Part shown: positions 23,731 through 34,080 of the stretch, piece by piece | Layout: every line of letters begins with the position of its first letter | How positions within the stretch are numbered: the first letter of the stretch is position 1 | Source: Neptunomonas phycophila | GTDB taxonomy: Bacteria; Pseudomonadota; Gammaproteobacteria; Pseudomonadales; Balneatricaceae | Length of the DNA stretch: 64,000 nucleotides | Direction: 5' to 3' | Assembly: GCF_001922575.1 (NCBI RefSeq) | Contig: NZ_MRCI01000001.1 | Location: forward strand, 2,170,001-2,234,000 | The notes under the pieces: generated by a model | What the model saw: the letters and a program-made list of their open reading frames with translations, nothing else | Told to the model about the DNA's origin: nothing | Database searches by the model: none | Position numbers and translations under genes: made by a program

Positions 23731-26700
23731 TCAATCAGCTTCTAACGCCCGCCATCTCTGGACTACCCGTTTTTCAGATACCGGTTCTTTAGTACCCAGT
23801 TGCTGTGCAAAGAGCGAAACTCGGTATTCTTCTAGGTACCAACGAAATTCAGACAGTTGTATATCAAACTCACCGCGCTTCTCTTTAACTTCAAACGCTT
23901 TGTAACACGCCTGATAATACCCTTGAAGTTGATCACTTAATAAACGTTGTTTGGGTATTTCTCGTTGGTACTTTTCTAAACGAACTTCAATAGCATTCAT
24001 ATATCTAGTGTATTCTGCAAACACTACCCACGACATATTGAATAAATACTGCTTATTAATTAAACCACCAAGCTGACTTTTTATATCATTTAAAATACTG
24101 ATGCCGTCCAAAGATACGCGCCCATTCAAATGACTTTGTATGCGATGATAAGACTGGTGAATAGTAAAAACTTGTTCTGCTGTGTCTCTTAAAACTTGGG
24201 GTAAATCTTTTTTTACAGACAACAATCGATTTTCAAAATCTTTCTCTGTTCTAGGAATTTTTTCATCCAGATCCATGATTTTTCGTAACGCCAGTGTCAG
24301 TATCCCCTCTTCTAGTTGTTTTTTAGTCATCACTTTAGCCACATAAATAGCGCTTTCATTAATTTTAAAAATAGATGAGAGCTGCTTTTTGATTTCACTA
24401 TTTAGTGCTAAGCGAGCTAAACGAACCATCCCTAATATAGAAGATTGCTCTGCAAACGATGCATTCATCGCCACCTTTAAATCGACATGAGTACCTTGAT
24501 CGACAAGCATAGGCCACGCATCAACTTGGATCCCTCCTGCTTGCCGAGTCTGTATTTTTACGGGTAACTCGCCAAAATCCCAGCGCATTATTTGTGTGCG
24601 CCCCCATTTTTCATCAGGCGCACTATTAATAGCCTGCTCTGCCGATTCACCAAACTGCTCACACAGAGCTTCCCAGTCCCGACCTTGGGCTATCTGTTTG
24701 CCTTTAGCGTCCAGCAAACGCAAGTTGATACGATAGTGATCTTCTAATGTGGCTTGCTTTAGCTCTTCACTGGTAACCCGGTGGCCTGTCATACGCAGAA
24801 GTTGATGAGACATTGCCTCGTAAAGATCCCCATCAGCAAAGACCATTGCCTGACTTACCGCTTGGGCATAGTCTGGTACTGGCACAAACTGCTTTCGAGT
24901 CTGTTTTGGTAATGATCTTAATATCGCCTCACACTTTTCTCGCAGCATACCAGGCACAAGCCACTCTAAACGTTGCAGAGGGAGCTGTTTTAAAAGAGGA
25001 AGCGGTACATCTAATGTCACGCCATCATCCTGAGCGCTTGGCTCAAAATGGTAATGGAGGGATAACTTTACACCCTTCCATTTTAAATCATCGGGGTAAG
25101 CTTGCTTAGAGATATGATCAGCAGAGCGCTGAAGAATATCGGCTTGAGTTAAAAATAAGACTTGGCTGTTGGCCTGCTCTACGTCTTTTCGCCATTTTTC
25201 AAATCCAGCACCATTAACTACATTCTCGCCACCGAGCTCGTTCAATTTACGGAAATAAAAGTCGAACAGCGTATCTTCATCGACAAGCAGATCTTTACGA
25301 CGCGATTTTGCCTCTAGTGCCTCAACTTGCTCAAGTAATGCCTGGTTATGAGTGAAGAAAGGAGCTTTTGTTTGGTAGTCGCCTTCAACCAATGCCGAAC
25401 GTATAAAAATATCATGGGAGGCTTGCGGATCGATTTTCCCATAGTTAATGATCCGCTTGGGAATAATCAACAATCCGAATAACGTCACTTGTTCCACAGC
25501 AACAACTTGAGCGCGCTTTTTATGCCATGCGGGTTCAAGGTAGGTGCGCTTTACTAGATGACTAGCCAATGGCTCCGCCCATTCAGGCTCTATCTTCGCC
25601 ACACAACGAGCAAAAACCTTTGAGGTTTCTACTAACTCTGCAGCCATTATCCATTTAGGCGATTTTTTAAATAAACCTGATGCAGGAAAAATATGGAAAC
25701 GCCGATTTCGCGCTCCCAAGTATTCTTTATTCTCTTGTTTAAAGCCCAACTGGCTCAATAGACCCGCTAGCAACGAAACATGGATTGCTTTATAGCTCGC
25801 AGGTTCTGAATTCTCACGCATATTCATTTGTCGAATGCTGAGGTGCAACTGACGGTGCACATCCCGCCATTCTCTCATGCGCATATATGACAAAAAGTGC
25901 TTTTTACAATAATTGCGTAATTGGTTTTGTGACAACGACTGGCGCTGCTCTTCGTAACTATTCCATAAGTTTACAAAACCGAGGAAATCAGAGTCTTTAT
26001 CGATATATTCTTGATGTTTTTGATCGGCAGCCTGTTGCTTATCGGCTGGGCGCTCCCTCGGGTCTTGCACACTAAGGGCGCTAGCTATGATTAGTAGCTC
26101 GCTTAATGCCTGTTGCTTATCCGCCTCTATTATCATCCGGCCTATGCGCGGATCTACAGGCAGCATCGACAAGCGCCGACCAAGCGATGTCATTTTACGA
26201 TGCGCATCAACCGCACCAAGCTCTTCTAATAACTTAAAGCCATCATTAATAAAGCGGCTATCAGGTGGATCTATAAACGGAAACTGATCAATACTACCCA
26301 GTTTCAGCGACAGCATCTGTAAAATAACGGCGGCTAAATTGGTACGGCGAATTTCGGCATCCGTAAAGAGCGGTCGCTGTAAAAAATCTTCTTCACTGTA
26401 TAAGCGAATACACACACCCGGCGCTATTCGTCCACAACGCCCCGCGCGTTGATTAGCACTGGCCTGGGATATCGCTTCAATCGGCAAGCGCTGCACCTTA
26501 GAGCGATAACTGTAACGCGAGATACGCGCTACCCCAGTATCGATTACATAGCCTATACCGGGCACAGTAACGGACGTTTCCGCTACGTTAGTCGCCAATA
26601 CAATTCGACGACCACTCGAACGCTTGTTCTCAAATATACGGTTTTGCTCTGCGGCGCTTAATCGCGCATACAAAGGCATAATTTCTGTATCACGCAACTG

Positions 26701-27654
26701 GGCTTTACGAAGCACATCAGCGGCCTCACGTATATCACGCTCACCGCTTAAAAAAACAAGTACATCCTTTGGGCCTGTGTTCTTAGTCTGTCTGTCTAAG
26801 GCTATGATCTCTTCCACTGCATCAATAATGGCCTGCTGTGTTGTTCTATCTTTAGTATCTTCATCATCGCTCACCAGAGGACGATATAACACGTCAACGG
26901 GGAATGTCCGGCCAGAGACTTCAATTACGGGCGCGTCATCAAAGTGCTTAGAGAAACGCTCTAGGTCGATAGTTGCCGATGTTATGATCAGTTTAAGATC
27001 AGGGCGCTGCGGTAAAATACGCTTAATATAGCCTAATAGAAAATCTATGTTCAGACTGCGTTCGTGCGCTTCATCAATGATGATGACTTCGTACTTTGAC
27101 AAGTAACGGTCGTGCTGGGTCTCGGCTAGCAAAATACCATCAGTCATCAATTTAATAAGAGAGCCTTGGCTGACCTGATCCGTAAAACGCACCTGATAGC
27201 CCACTTTATCGCCTATCGTCGTATTCAACTCGTCGGCTATACGGTTGGCTACAGTACGAGCAGCGAGCCTTCTAGGTTGGGTATGCCCTATGAGCCCTTT
27301 TGCTCCCAACCCAAGTTCTAAACAAATTTTAGGTAGCTGCGTCGTTTTACCCGACCCCGTCTCACCGGCTATAACAACCACCTGATTTTCAGAAATAGCA
27401 GCTTTAATAGCGTCTTTTTTTTCCGCAACCGGTAAATCCGGATAATTAACGACACCAATACTGTCTAGACGTTGCTGAGTGAGAGCGGTACTTTTTTCGA
27501 TAGTTTGCTCTAAATCTGCCTGCATTTTAGAGGTAGGTTGGCCCGAAGCAGAACGCGCAGCAATTTGTTGCAACCGTTTTTCGATACGAAAGCGATCACT
27601 TGTTTGACATTGCTCAAGCACGGATGTGTGTGTATCTGAGTTACTAGGTTTCAA
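23731..27654 (-). CDS. hrpA: ATP-dependent RNA helicase HrpA
   Basis: A 1307-residue DEAH-box helicase. Motifs are GETGSGKT (97-104), DEAH (194-197), SAT, the QRAGRCGR motif VI, then the HA2/OB-fold region and the long HrpA-specific C-terminus (DUF3418). Length matches the enterobacterial protein. HrpA proteins act in mRNA processing and rescue of stalled ribosomes. It lies 50 bases downstream of the acyl-CoA ligase gene in the same direction. Confidence 0.96.
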   Translation of the reverse strand: MKPSNSDTHTSVLEQCQTSDRFRIEKRLQQIAARSASGQPTSKMQADLEQTIEKSTALTQQRLDSIGVVNYPDLPVAEKKDAIKAAISENQVVVIAGETGSGKTTQLPKICLELGLGAKGLIGHTQPRRLAARTVANRIADELNTTIGDKVGYQVRFTDQVSQGSLIKLMTDGILLAETQHDRYLSKYEVIIIDEAHERSLNIDFLLGYIKRILPQRPDLKLIITSATIDLERFSKHFDDAPVIEVSGRTFPVDVLYRPLVSDDEDTKDRTTQQAIIDAVEEIIALDRQTKNTGPKDVLVFLSGERDIREAADVLRKAQLRDTEIMPLYARLSAAEQNRIFENKRSSGRRIVLATNVAETSVTVPGIGYVIDTGVARISRYSYRSKVQRLPIEAISQASANQRAGRCGRIAPGVCIRLYSEEDFLQRPLFTDAEIRRTNLAAVILQMLSLKLGSIDQFPFIDPPDSRFINDGFKLLEELGAVDAHRKMTSLGRRLSMLPVDPRIGRMIIEADKQQALSELLIIASALSVQDPRERPADKQQAADQKHQEYIDKDSDFLGFVNLWNSYEEQRQSLSQNQLRNYCKKHFLSYMRMREWRDVHRQLHLSIRQMNMRENSEPASYKAIHVSLLAGLLSQLGFKQENKEYLGARNRRFHIFPASGLFKKSPKWIMAAELVETSKVFARCVAKIEPEWAEPLASHLVKRTYLEPAWHKKRAQVVAVEQVTLFGLLIIPKRIINYGKIDPQASHDIFIRSALVEGDYQTKAPFFTHNQALLEQVEALEAKSRRKDLLVDEDTLFDFYFRKLNELGGENVVNGAGFEKWRKDVEQANSQVLFLTQADILQRSADHISKQAYPDDLKWKGVKLSLHYHFEPSAQDDGVTLDVPLPLLKQLPLQRLEWLVPGMLREKCEAILRSLPKQTRKQFVPVPDYAQAVSQAMVFADGDLYEAMSHQLLRMTGHRVTSEELKQATLEDHYRINLRLLDAKGKQIAQGRDWEALCEQFGESAEQAINSAPDEKWGRTQIMRWDFGELPVKIQTRQAGGIQVDAWPMLVDQGTHVDLKVAMNASFAEQSSILGMVRLARLALNSEIKKQLSSIFKINESAIYVAKVMTKKQLEEGILTLALRKIMDLDEKIPRTEKDFENRLLSVKKDLPQVLRDTAEQVFTIHQSYHRIQSHLNGRVSLDGISILNDIKSQLGGLINKQYLFNMSWVVFAEYTRYMNAIEVRLEKYQREIPKQRLLSDQLQGYYQACYKAFEVKEKRGEFDIQLSEFRWYLEEYRVSLFAQQLGTKEPVSEKRVVQRWRALEAD

Positions 27655-27704
27655 AATAAGCTCATGTATTTATGGTAGATTTAAGGCGCAGCGGTAGGCT
27701 AATA

Positions 27705-29363
27705 CTAAAAATAAGATGTTGATAATGGCGAGCTGACATGCACCGCTAAGGCTTCATCTCGCAACTGTCTGCGTAAAACCTTACCCACTGGGGTGTGCGG
27801 CAAGTGTTGCTTAAACTCAACTAGGCGCGGCACTTTGTATGAAGTTAAGCGCTCACGGCAATATTCGCGAATATCGCGCACGTTCAACCGAGGGTTGGAT
27901 GATACAACATAGAGCTTAATTTGCTCACCTGTCGCCTCATCGGGCAAACCAATCACGGCGCACTCTTTAATATCCGGATGGCAGCTTATCACTTTTTCGA
28001 GTTCGCTTGGATAAACAGGGAAGCCCGAGACATTAATAATATCGCTTTTTCGGTCAATGATATGAATCTCACCCGCTTGATTCATTAAAACAATATCACC
28101 TGTCTCAAGCCAACCTTCTTGTATAGATACCTCTGTTTCTTTGGGCATATTCCAGTAGCGATTAATAACTTGTGGCCCCTTCACCCAGAGTTCACCTTTT
28201 TCGCCATACGAAAGCACATCTCCTTCTTCGCTCAGCACTTTACACTCTGTTTGGGTTAGCGGCTTACCTACGCTGCCTGTAAATTTATCACTAGGTGGAT
28301 AGTTCACCGAGATAACCGGCGAGGCCTCTGTTAGACCATAACCTTCTACTAATGGGCATCCGGTTATACGTCGCCACTCTATAGCGGTAGATTCACTTAA
28401 TGGCGCACCACCCGAGCAAGTAATTTTAAGTGCACTAAAATCAAGCTGTAAAAAGTTTGGATGATGGCACAAACCAACAAACAACGTATTGAGTCCGGCA
28501 AAAAATGTACACGGATAACGGCCTAGTTCTTCCACCAGCAAGTCTCGATCACGCCAATCGGGGATCAACACCATACGAGCGGCAAAAGCGATCATCATTA
28601 AGCAGTGCAACGTAAACGAATAAATATGGTAAAGCGGCATAGGAGCCACAACCACTTCGCTCCCCGTATTTAAATCATTCTCAAACAACCCACATAGCTG
28701 ATTCATATTTGCTATTAAGTGCCGGTGTTTTAGAATCGCGCCTTTAGCGTCTCCAGTTGTACCACCTGTATACTGTATAAGGGCTATATCATCCGGAGAG
28801 ATTGATTCATGGACGTACAGCTCGGCTTGCCCTATGCGCAATACTTTTCGAAAGCTAATCAGATGAGGTAAAACCGATTTAAAGCGACGGTATTTTCTGG
28901 GGAGCCCCATAAATCGAGTAAATGCTCGTTGCGAGAGTGGATGCAAGTCCAAAACATCAGCTGCGATAACTTCGGCTATGGAAGTTTCGTTAATAACTGC
29001 CTCAACCCTGTCTAAGCACTCTTGCAGTGTGATCAACACCCGAGCGCCACTATCTCGTAGGATATGCCTAAGTTCGACCTCACCAAAGTTAGGATTAATA
29101 TTCACCACAATCATGCCGGCTTTCATGGCGCCAAACATAGCAACTGGGTAATGGAGTAAATTGGGTAGCATCAAAGCCACCCTATCTTGGCGAGATAAAG
29201 TACCCGTAAATTGCAAATAACCAGCAACTTGAGTGCTTAAACGATCAAGCTGAGCGTACGTCAGCGTCGAACCGGCATGAGTGAAGGCCGGCTTTTCAGG
29301 AAATAACCGAGCCGATCGCAACAGCACATCAGATAAGACGTTTACTCCTGTCAGCGTATGCAT
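27705..29363 (-). CDS. Long-chain fatty acid-CoA ligase-like AMP-forming enzyme
   Basis: A 552-residue adenylate-forming enzyme. The AMP-binding P-loop is YTGGTTGDAKGA (about 195-206). It also has GYGLTEASPV, the ETGDIVLMNQAGEIHIIDRKSDII hinge and a C-terminal VGKVLRRQLRDEA with the catalytic lysine. It resembles FadD-type acyl-CoA synthetases, which activate fatty acids with ATP and CoA. FadD itself is usually called by larger context, so the acyl specificity is open. The gene follows a glutamine amidotransferase gene by eight bases. Confidence 0.87.
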   Translation of the reverse strand: MHTLTGVNVLSDVLLRSARLFPEKPAFTHAGSTLTYAQLDRLSTQVAGYLQFTGTLSRQDRVALMLPNLLHYPVAMFGAMKAGMIVVNINPNFGEVELRHILRDSGARVLITLQECLDRVEAVINETSIAEVIAADVLDLHPLSQRAFTRFMGLPRKYRRFKSVLPHLISFRKVLRIGQAELYVHESISPDDIALIQYTGGTTGDAKGAILKHRHLIANMNQLCGLFENDLNTGSEVVVAPMPLYHIYSFTLHCLMMIAFAARMVLIPDWRDRDLLVEELGRYPCTFFAGLNTLFVGLCHHPNFLQLDFSALKITCSGGAPLSESTAIEWRRITGCPLVEGYGLTEASPVISVNYPPSDKFTGSVGKPLTQTECKVLSEEGDVLSYGEKGELWVKGPQVINRYWNMPKETEVSIQEGWLETGDIVLMNQAGEIHIIDRKSDIINVSGFPVYPSELEKVISCHPDIKECAVIGLPDEATGEQIKLYVVSSNPRLNVRDIREYCRERLTSYKVPRLVEFKQHLPHTPVGKVLRRQLRDEALAVHVSSPLSTSYF

Positions 29364-29371
29364 GCTACGAC

Positions 29372-30169
29372 CTACTCTTGCTGAGCGCTATATCGATACT
29401 CGGCGTCAATGCCACCTTTAAACACGGTTAGCTGCCCTGTTTTAATAGGTGTCCACGGCTCATCATGGGTTAAAGGTTCTGTTGCTATGACAGTGACTAT
29501 GTCGCTATCAGTCGTTTCGTGGCAGAAATCAACTATCATATCTTCATCCATCAACCGAGCCTGGCCAAAAGGAGTTCGACGCGTCAGCCAAGACAGCTTC
29601 GACGTGCAATAGGTTATTAAGAGGCTTGATTCCGACAACAACATATTGAATACGCCGTACCCTCGTAAACGCTCACACCGCTCATGTATCAAATCAATGA
29701 CGGGTGTCATATCATCTGGACGCTCAGGAAAAGCGTCGCGGATTTCACCTAACAACCAACAAAACGCAAATTCGCTATCTGTCGTCCCAACGGGACGATA
29801 AAAACGCAGCGTAAGCTCGTCGTATAAACGCGGGTCCAATTGGCCATTGTGAGCGAACGACCAGCTATATCCCCAAAGCTCACGGATAAAAGGATGTGTA
29901 TTTTCTAGGCAGACAGACCCCACATTGGCTTGTCGAATATGGCTTATCACCACTAAGCTTTTTATGGGATGCTCTTTAATAAGATGCGCTATTTCTGAAT
30001 CGATACTGGGTTTAGGGTCATGAAAAGCACGCACCCCTTTACCATCATAAAAAGCGATACCCCAACCATCCCTGTGTGGCCCTGTACCTCCACCACGCTG
30101 CATAAGGCCGCTGAAACTAAAGCAAATATCAGTGGGGACATTCGCACTCATGCCAAGCAGTTCACACAT
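29372..30169 (-). CDS. Class II glutamine amidotransferase, YafJ-like
   Basis: A 265-residue single-domain Ntn hydrolase. The catalytic Cys2 follows the initiator Met (MCELLGMSANVP). GRDGWGIAFYDG-type residues (HRDGWGIAFYDG, near 33-44), SHIRQANVG and HPFIRELWGYSWSFAHNGQL form the glutaminase site. Such proteins may hydrolyse gamma-glutamyl compounds; the Escherichia coli homologue YafJ has no firm role. It lies 13 bases after the bactofilin gene in the same direction. Confidence 0.88.
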   Translation of the reverse strand: MCELLGMSANVPTDICFSFSGLMQRGGGTGPHRDGWGIAFYDGKGVRAFHDPKPSIDSEIAHLIKEHPIKSLVVISHIRQANVGSVCLENTHPFIRELWGYSWSFAHNGQLDPRLYDELTLRFYRPVGTTDSEFAFCWLLGEIRDAFPERPDDMTPVIDLIHERCERLRGYGVFNMLLSESSLLITYCTSKLSWLTRRTPFGQARLMDEDMIVDFCHETTDSDIVTVIATEPLTHDEPWTPIKTGQLTVFKGGIDAEYRYSAQQE

Positions 30170-30182
30170 CAGGGTATGCTCT

Positions 30183-30629
30183 TTATTTATTAACTTTTAA
30201 AGTAATCTTGTCCGGTAAGGTATCAATAGCATCGACACCTGACGCTTCAGGTGGCGAAATAACTTGAAGTGACGATTTTTCATGCAGTTTACGTTCACCG
30301 AGGAAGCAGCCCGCAGGATCAATCGACATTACCTTACTTAAAACCGTAGCACGAACTTTGCCACCTTTTTCAATATGGAGCTCATCGCAAACGACTTCGC
30401 CTTCTAACACCCCGCTAACAATGAGCTGCTTGGCTTTGATCGAGCCGTTAACAGACCCCGATTTACCAATCGAGATATGATCTAAAGAGTTGATTTGGCC
30501 TTCAAAGATACCGTCAATGTGCATCTTGCCTACAACGCTCATATCACCTGAGAACTTATTACCTTCAGCAATAATCGTTATGGCTGAACGGTTTGGTTGA
30601 GAGGATACAGATTTTTTAAGGATGCCCAT
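30183..30629 (-). CDS. Bactofilin (polymer-forming cytoskeletal protein)
   Basis: A 148-residue bactofilin (DUF583). The beta-helical core spans about 15-115 with repeats such as KFSGDMSVVGKMHIDGIFEGQI and SGSVNGSIKAKQLIVSGVLEGEV, flanked by short disordered ends. Bactofilins polymerise without nucleotide at the membrane and position peptidoglycan enzymes. The start at 30629 (MGILKKS) fits the family; it lies within the last 52 bases of the upstream M23 peptidase gene. The pair bactofilin plus M23 endopeptidase recurs in many bacteria (for example Helicobacter CcmA/Csd). Confidence 0.92.
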   Translation of the reverse strand: MGILKKSVSSQPNRSAITIIAEGNKFSGDMSVVGKMHIDGIFEGQINSLDHISIGKSGSVNGSIKAKQLIVSGVLEGEVVCDELHIEKGGKVRATVLSKVMSIDPAGCFLGERKLHEKSSLQVISPPEASGVDAIDTLPDKITLKVNK

Positions 30630-31522
30630 TTCACACTCTTCACTGTTGTAAATATTGTATCGAAGTTGGCGATATTCCACGCCACAAACGGTGCCGGATT
30701 TATCGGCTTATACAGGTGGCGCACCTCATAGTGAAGGTGTGGACCTGTCGATTGTCCAGTATTGCCACTCTCAGCAATTTTCTGGCCTTTGTGCACAAAC
30801 TCTCCGCTGCTAACCACCATTTTATTTAAATGGGCGTACGCCGTCCGAAAGCCAAAGTTATGCAGCAAAATAACCTGCCGACCGTAACCATCTCCTTTAT
30901 TTCCAGAAAACTCGACCACACCATCAGCCGTTGCATAGACTGGGGTCCCGATTTCTGCTTTGTAATCAATACCTTTATGCAAAACAGGTTTCTTGCGCAA
31001 CGGATGCATACGCATACCAAAGCCATCATTTATGCGGATGGCCTGTATCGGCAGTCCATTGGGCATACTGTTCAACATAAATAAACGCTGGTTAGCCATC
31101 ATTGTTAATGTTTCTAAACGATCGGCGGATACATCCCCTGTATCGGGGACGTTGAGCAACGTTTCTAATTCGTTTAAATTCTCGCCTAGAGAAAGCTGAA
31201 GCTCCCCCATTCGGACATTTTCTTCTTGTAGTTGATCGCGTTCATTTGCAACTTTTGATAACGAACTACTCAACTCATCTAATTCGTTTTTATAGAGTGT
31301 TTGAGTACCCAACATCATTTCGTATTGATCAGTTAATTGCTGATGATCTTCTTCCAAACTGGCCAGATCATCACTCGTTTTCACCAATAACCAATTCGAG
31401 ATAAAAAAACTAACCGCCGAAACAATGACGAAAAACGCGACCAGATAACGAGCTACTTGTCCTAACGAATACTGACGCGAGCCATAAACGGTGGTTAGCG
31501 TCACGATAAGTTTATTTTTCAC
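30578..31522 (-). CDS. M23 family peptidoglycan metallopeptidase
   Basis: A 314-residue membrane-anchored endopeptidase. One N-terminal transmembrane helix (about 25-45) is followed by a coiled coil (about 50-115) and a LytM domain. Zinc ligands are visible in HKGIDYKA and HLHYEVRH near the C-terminus, with NTGQSTGPHLHYE intact, so it should be catalytically active. GTG at 31522 is chosen because AAGGG lies at the proper distance; a longer reading from 31594 has weak support. It overlaps the bactofilin gene by 52 bases, implying coupled expression and joint work on cell shape. Confidence 0.88.
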   Translation of the reverse strand: MKNKLIVTLTTVYGSRQYSLGQVARYLVAFFVIVSAVSFFISNWLLVKTSDDLASLEEDHQQLTDQYEMMLGTQTLYKNELDELSSSLSKVANERDQLQEENVRMGELQLSLGENLNELETLLNVPDTGDVSADRLETLTMMANQRLFMLNSMPNGLPIQAIRINDGFGMRMHPLRKKPVLHKGIDYKAEIGTPVYATADGVVEFSGNKGDGYGRQVILLHNFGFRTAYAHLNKMVVSSGEFVHKGQKIAESGNTGQSTGPHLHYEVRHLYKPINPAPFVAWNIANFDTIFTTVKSVKWASLKNLYPLNQTVQP

Positions 31523-31629
31523 ACATTGAACCCTTAATGCACATCTGGCGTGGTAAATATACCCGTAAACACCCCAATTGTCATAAATACGCACTCAAGA
31601 TAAGTAAACAAGCACCAATAAAGGGCAAT

Positions 31630-31679
31630 AAAAAAGGCTCTCGCCAGTCGATAGACAAGCTATCCCCCCGTTGAGAACC
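31630..31679 (-). terminator. Structured terminator of ppnN
   Basis: On the minus strand GGTTCTC pairs with GAGAGCC (one G-U) and is followed by TTTTTT. The loop contains a second stem GATAG/CTATC. Confidence 0.65.
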
Positions 31680-31705
31680 TATTCATTATTGACACTTAGC
31701 GCGCC

Positions 31706-33076
31706 CTAGCGAACAACTTTATAGCAAGGGACATACTCTTCGTGATTAATCTTCATGCGGTGTTGGTCAACGAACGATTCCAGTAGATGATCCAGTGACG
31801 CCATAATATCTTTGTCGCCTGTAAGCTCGAATGGGCCATGTTTACGAATCGCTTCCACACCAGGCTCCTTAACATTACCAGCCACGATACCTGATAGCGC
31901 CCGCCTTAATTGGGCAGCCAAAATATAATCCTCTTGCCCTCGTTTAAGATTGAGAGTAGCCATGGCCTCATGGGTTGGCTCAAAGGGAAGCTGGAATTCT
32001 GGCGGAATAAAAAGCTGCCAATTATAGTGAAATGATTCATCGGTTTCTTTGCGATGAGCTAATACAAGGTCTAAGCCTTCTCGCATTCTTACAGCAACTT
32101 GGTGCGGATCATCGACAATGATTTCGTAGCGTTTAGTTGCATTCTCACCAATGGTTTCGCGAATAAACTTATCCACGGTTTCGAAATAAGCCTCGCTTCC
32201 TTCTGGTCCAGTAAAAATTAATGGAAACGGTATATCCTTATTACGAGGGTGCAGCAAAATACCCAACATATATAGGATTTCTTCTGCGGTTCCTGCGCCG
32301 CCAGGAAACACTATAATACCGTGCCCTAATCGCACAAACGCCTCAAGACGCTTTTCAATATCCGGCAACGTAATTAATTCGTTTACGATTGGGTTGGGTG
32401 ACTCAGCCGCAATAATGCCTGGCTCAGTAAGGCCTACATAGCGTGGGTTTAGCACACGCTGTTTAGAATGCGCAATGGTCGCACCTTTCATCGGCCCCTT
32501 CATCGCTCCGGGACCGCAACCGGTGCAAATATTTAAGCGGCGTAAACCAAGCTCGTAACCGACTTTTTTCGTGTACTGATATTCTGGTCGCTTAATTGAG
32601 TGGCCGCCCCAACACACCACCATGTTCGGCTTAACATGCGGTTTCATTGCATCAGCATGGCGTAAAATATGGAAAACCGTGTTCGTGGTTCTTTCCGAAA
32701 TATCATCTGTGTCACAACACAAATCGAGTTCATCACCGACATACAGCAGGTCTCGCAACACAGTAAACAAATGCTCACGTATACCTTGAATAAGCTCGCC
32801 TTCTACAAACGCGGTTGCTGGTGCATTAATCAACTCAAGCTGCACCCCTTTGTGTTTATGTTTGATATGAATATCAAAGTCTTTGAAACGATCCAGTACT
32901 TGGCTGGCACTGTCCATTTCACTACCTGTGTTGAGTACAGCTAATGAGCATTGACGAAACAAACGATATAAGCCGCTGTTGCTTTTATCCTGTAACTTAG
33001 CGACTTCATGCGGGGAGAGAATATCTAAACTTTCCAGTGGCGTTACACTGGTACTAATAAACTGCTCGGTGATCAT
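31706..33076 (-). CDS. ppnN: Pyrimidine/purine nucleotide 5'-monophosphate nucleosidase PpnN
   Basis: A 456-residue YgdH/PpnN protein that cleaves nucleoside monophosphates to base and ribose-5-phosphate. The central LOG-like Rossmann domain carries VCWGGHSIKRPEY, TGCGPGAMKGPMKGA and FPGGAGTAEEIL, the family's catalytic and phosphate-binding motifs. N- and C-terminal extensions, which in E. coli bind (p)ppGpp, are present at normal length. The gene is separated from the M23 gene by a terminator and from the sirtuin gene by 118 bases. Confidence 0.95.
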   Translation of the reverse strand: MITEQFISTSVTPLESLDILSPHEVAKLQDKSNSGLYRLFRQCSLAVLNTGSEMDSASQVLDRFKDFDIHIKHKHKGVQLELINAPATAFVEGELIQGIREHLFTVLRDLLYVGDELDLCCDTDDISERTTNTVFHILRHADAMKPHVKPNMVVCWGGHSIKRPEYQYTKKVGYELGLRRLNICTGCGPGAMKGPMKGATIAHSKQRVLNPRYVGLTEPGIIAAESPNPIVNELITLPDIEKRLEAFVRLGHGIIVFPGGAGTAEEILYMLGILLHPRNKDIPFPLIFTGPEGSEAYFETVDKFIRETIGENATKRYEIIVDDPHQVAVRMREGLDLVLAHRKETDESFHYNWQLFIPPEFQLPFEPTHEAMATLNLKRGQEDYILAAQLRRALSGIVAGNVKEPGVEAIRKHGPFELTGDKDIMASLDHLLESFVDQHRMKINHEEYVPCYKVVR

Positions 33077-33194
33077 ACAGCACCACCTCCATCCTTAAAG
33101 AGATACATATGGGAAAAATACTTAACTAACCAGTTACAACATAGAACAGATTTAGACTCAGGTATATCCTTTAATAACATTAACTTAAAACTTA

Positions 33195-33917
33195 TCATGT
33201 CGACCTGTCTAATATTTGCTCAACCAAACGAGGTACTTCTTCACTCGCTAAACCGTATATATGCTGATCAAATAACGATTGTTTATGAGTAGGCTCCAAG
33301 TTTATTTCTACTGTATGTGCTCCAGCGGCATTAGCCACTTCAACAAACCCTGCGGCGGGATAGACATGACCAGACGTACCAATCGACAAAAACAAATCAC
33401 ACTGGTCAAGCGCTTCGTAGATATGCTCCATGCGCATTGGCATTTCACCAAACCAAACTATATCAGGCCGTAATGTACCTTCTAACCCACAACACATACA
33501 CAGTGTTGACGGGCTGATTGGAGCGGTTGTTTTATAAACAAACCCTGACACTTGGCATCTAACATTAAGCAGCTCCCCATGCATATGTATCAGGTGATGA
33601 CTCCCCGCTCGTTCGTGAAGATCATCCACATTTTGCGTCACCAATAAAAAATCGCATTCACACTCAGATTCTAGGTAAGCCAACGCATGATGAGCGGCAT
33701 TAGGCTGCAGCTCATCCTCACTCAATTGAGCCCGACGAGCATTATAAAAACGATGGACCAAACCCGCATCGCGTTTGAAGCCTTCAGGGGTAGCCACATC
33801 CTCAATGCGATGCTCCTCCCATAGTCCATCACTGGCTCTAAAGGTTTTAATACCCGACTCAGCCGAAATACCCGCCCCTGTTAACACGACAATAGACTGG
33901 GGTGATTTAAGCGACAT
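33195..33917 (-). CDS. cobB: NAD-dependent protein deacylase, sirtuin class III (CobB-like)
   Basis: A 240-residue sirtuin. NAD site is [15 protein letters not shown]; the [12 protein letters not shown] and HMHGE (catalytic His) motifs are intact. Cysteines in VRCQVSG and CMCCG would bind zinc. FYNARR carries the Tyr-x-x-Arg pair typical of class III enzymes able to remove succinyl groups. It is divergent from the phoH-family gene, with a 163-base shared upstream region. Confidence 0.93.
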   Translation of the reverse strand: MSLKSPQSIVVLTGAGISAESGIKTFRASDGLWEEHRIEDVATPEGFKRDAGLVHRFYNARRAQLSEDELQPNAAHHALAYLESECECDFLLVTQNVDDLHERAGSHHLIHMHGELLNVRCQVSGFVYKTTAPISPSTLCMCCGLEGTLRPDIVWFGEMPMRMEHIYEALDQCDLFLSIGTSGHVYPAAGFVEVANAAGAHTVEINLEPTHKQSLFDQHIYGLASEEVPRLVEQILDRST

Positions 33918-34080
33918 ACTTGCGCTCCTCCTTTCTTGGTACTTACATCGATACTCTCTAAACCTTTGTTAAATTTATTGCAATGGCATATTGACCTTCG
34001 CTTGTCCAAAGTAGACTATCATGAGTAAGTGATTTGCAAATAATTACTTACCCCCTCAGGGCCGCATAAGGATATAGCCG

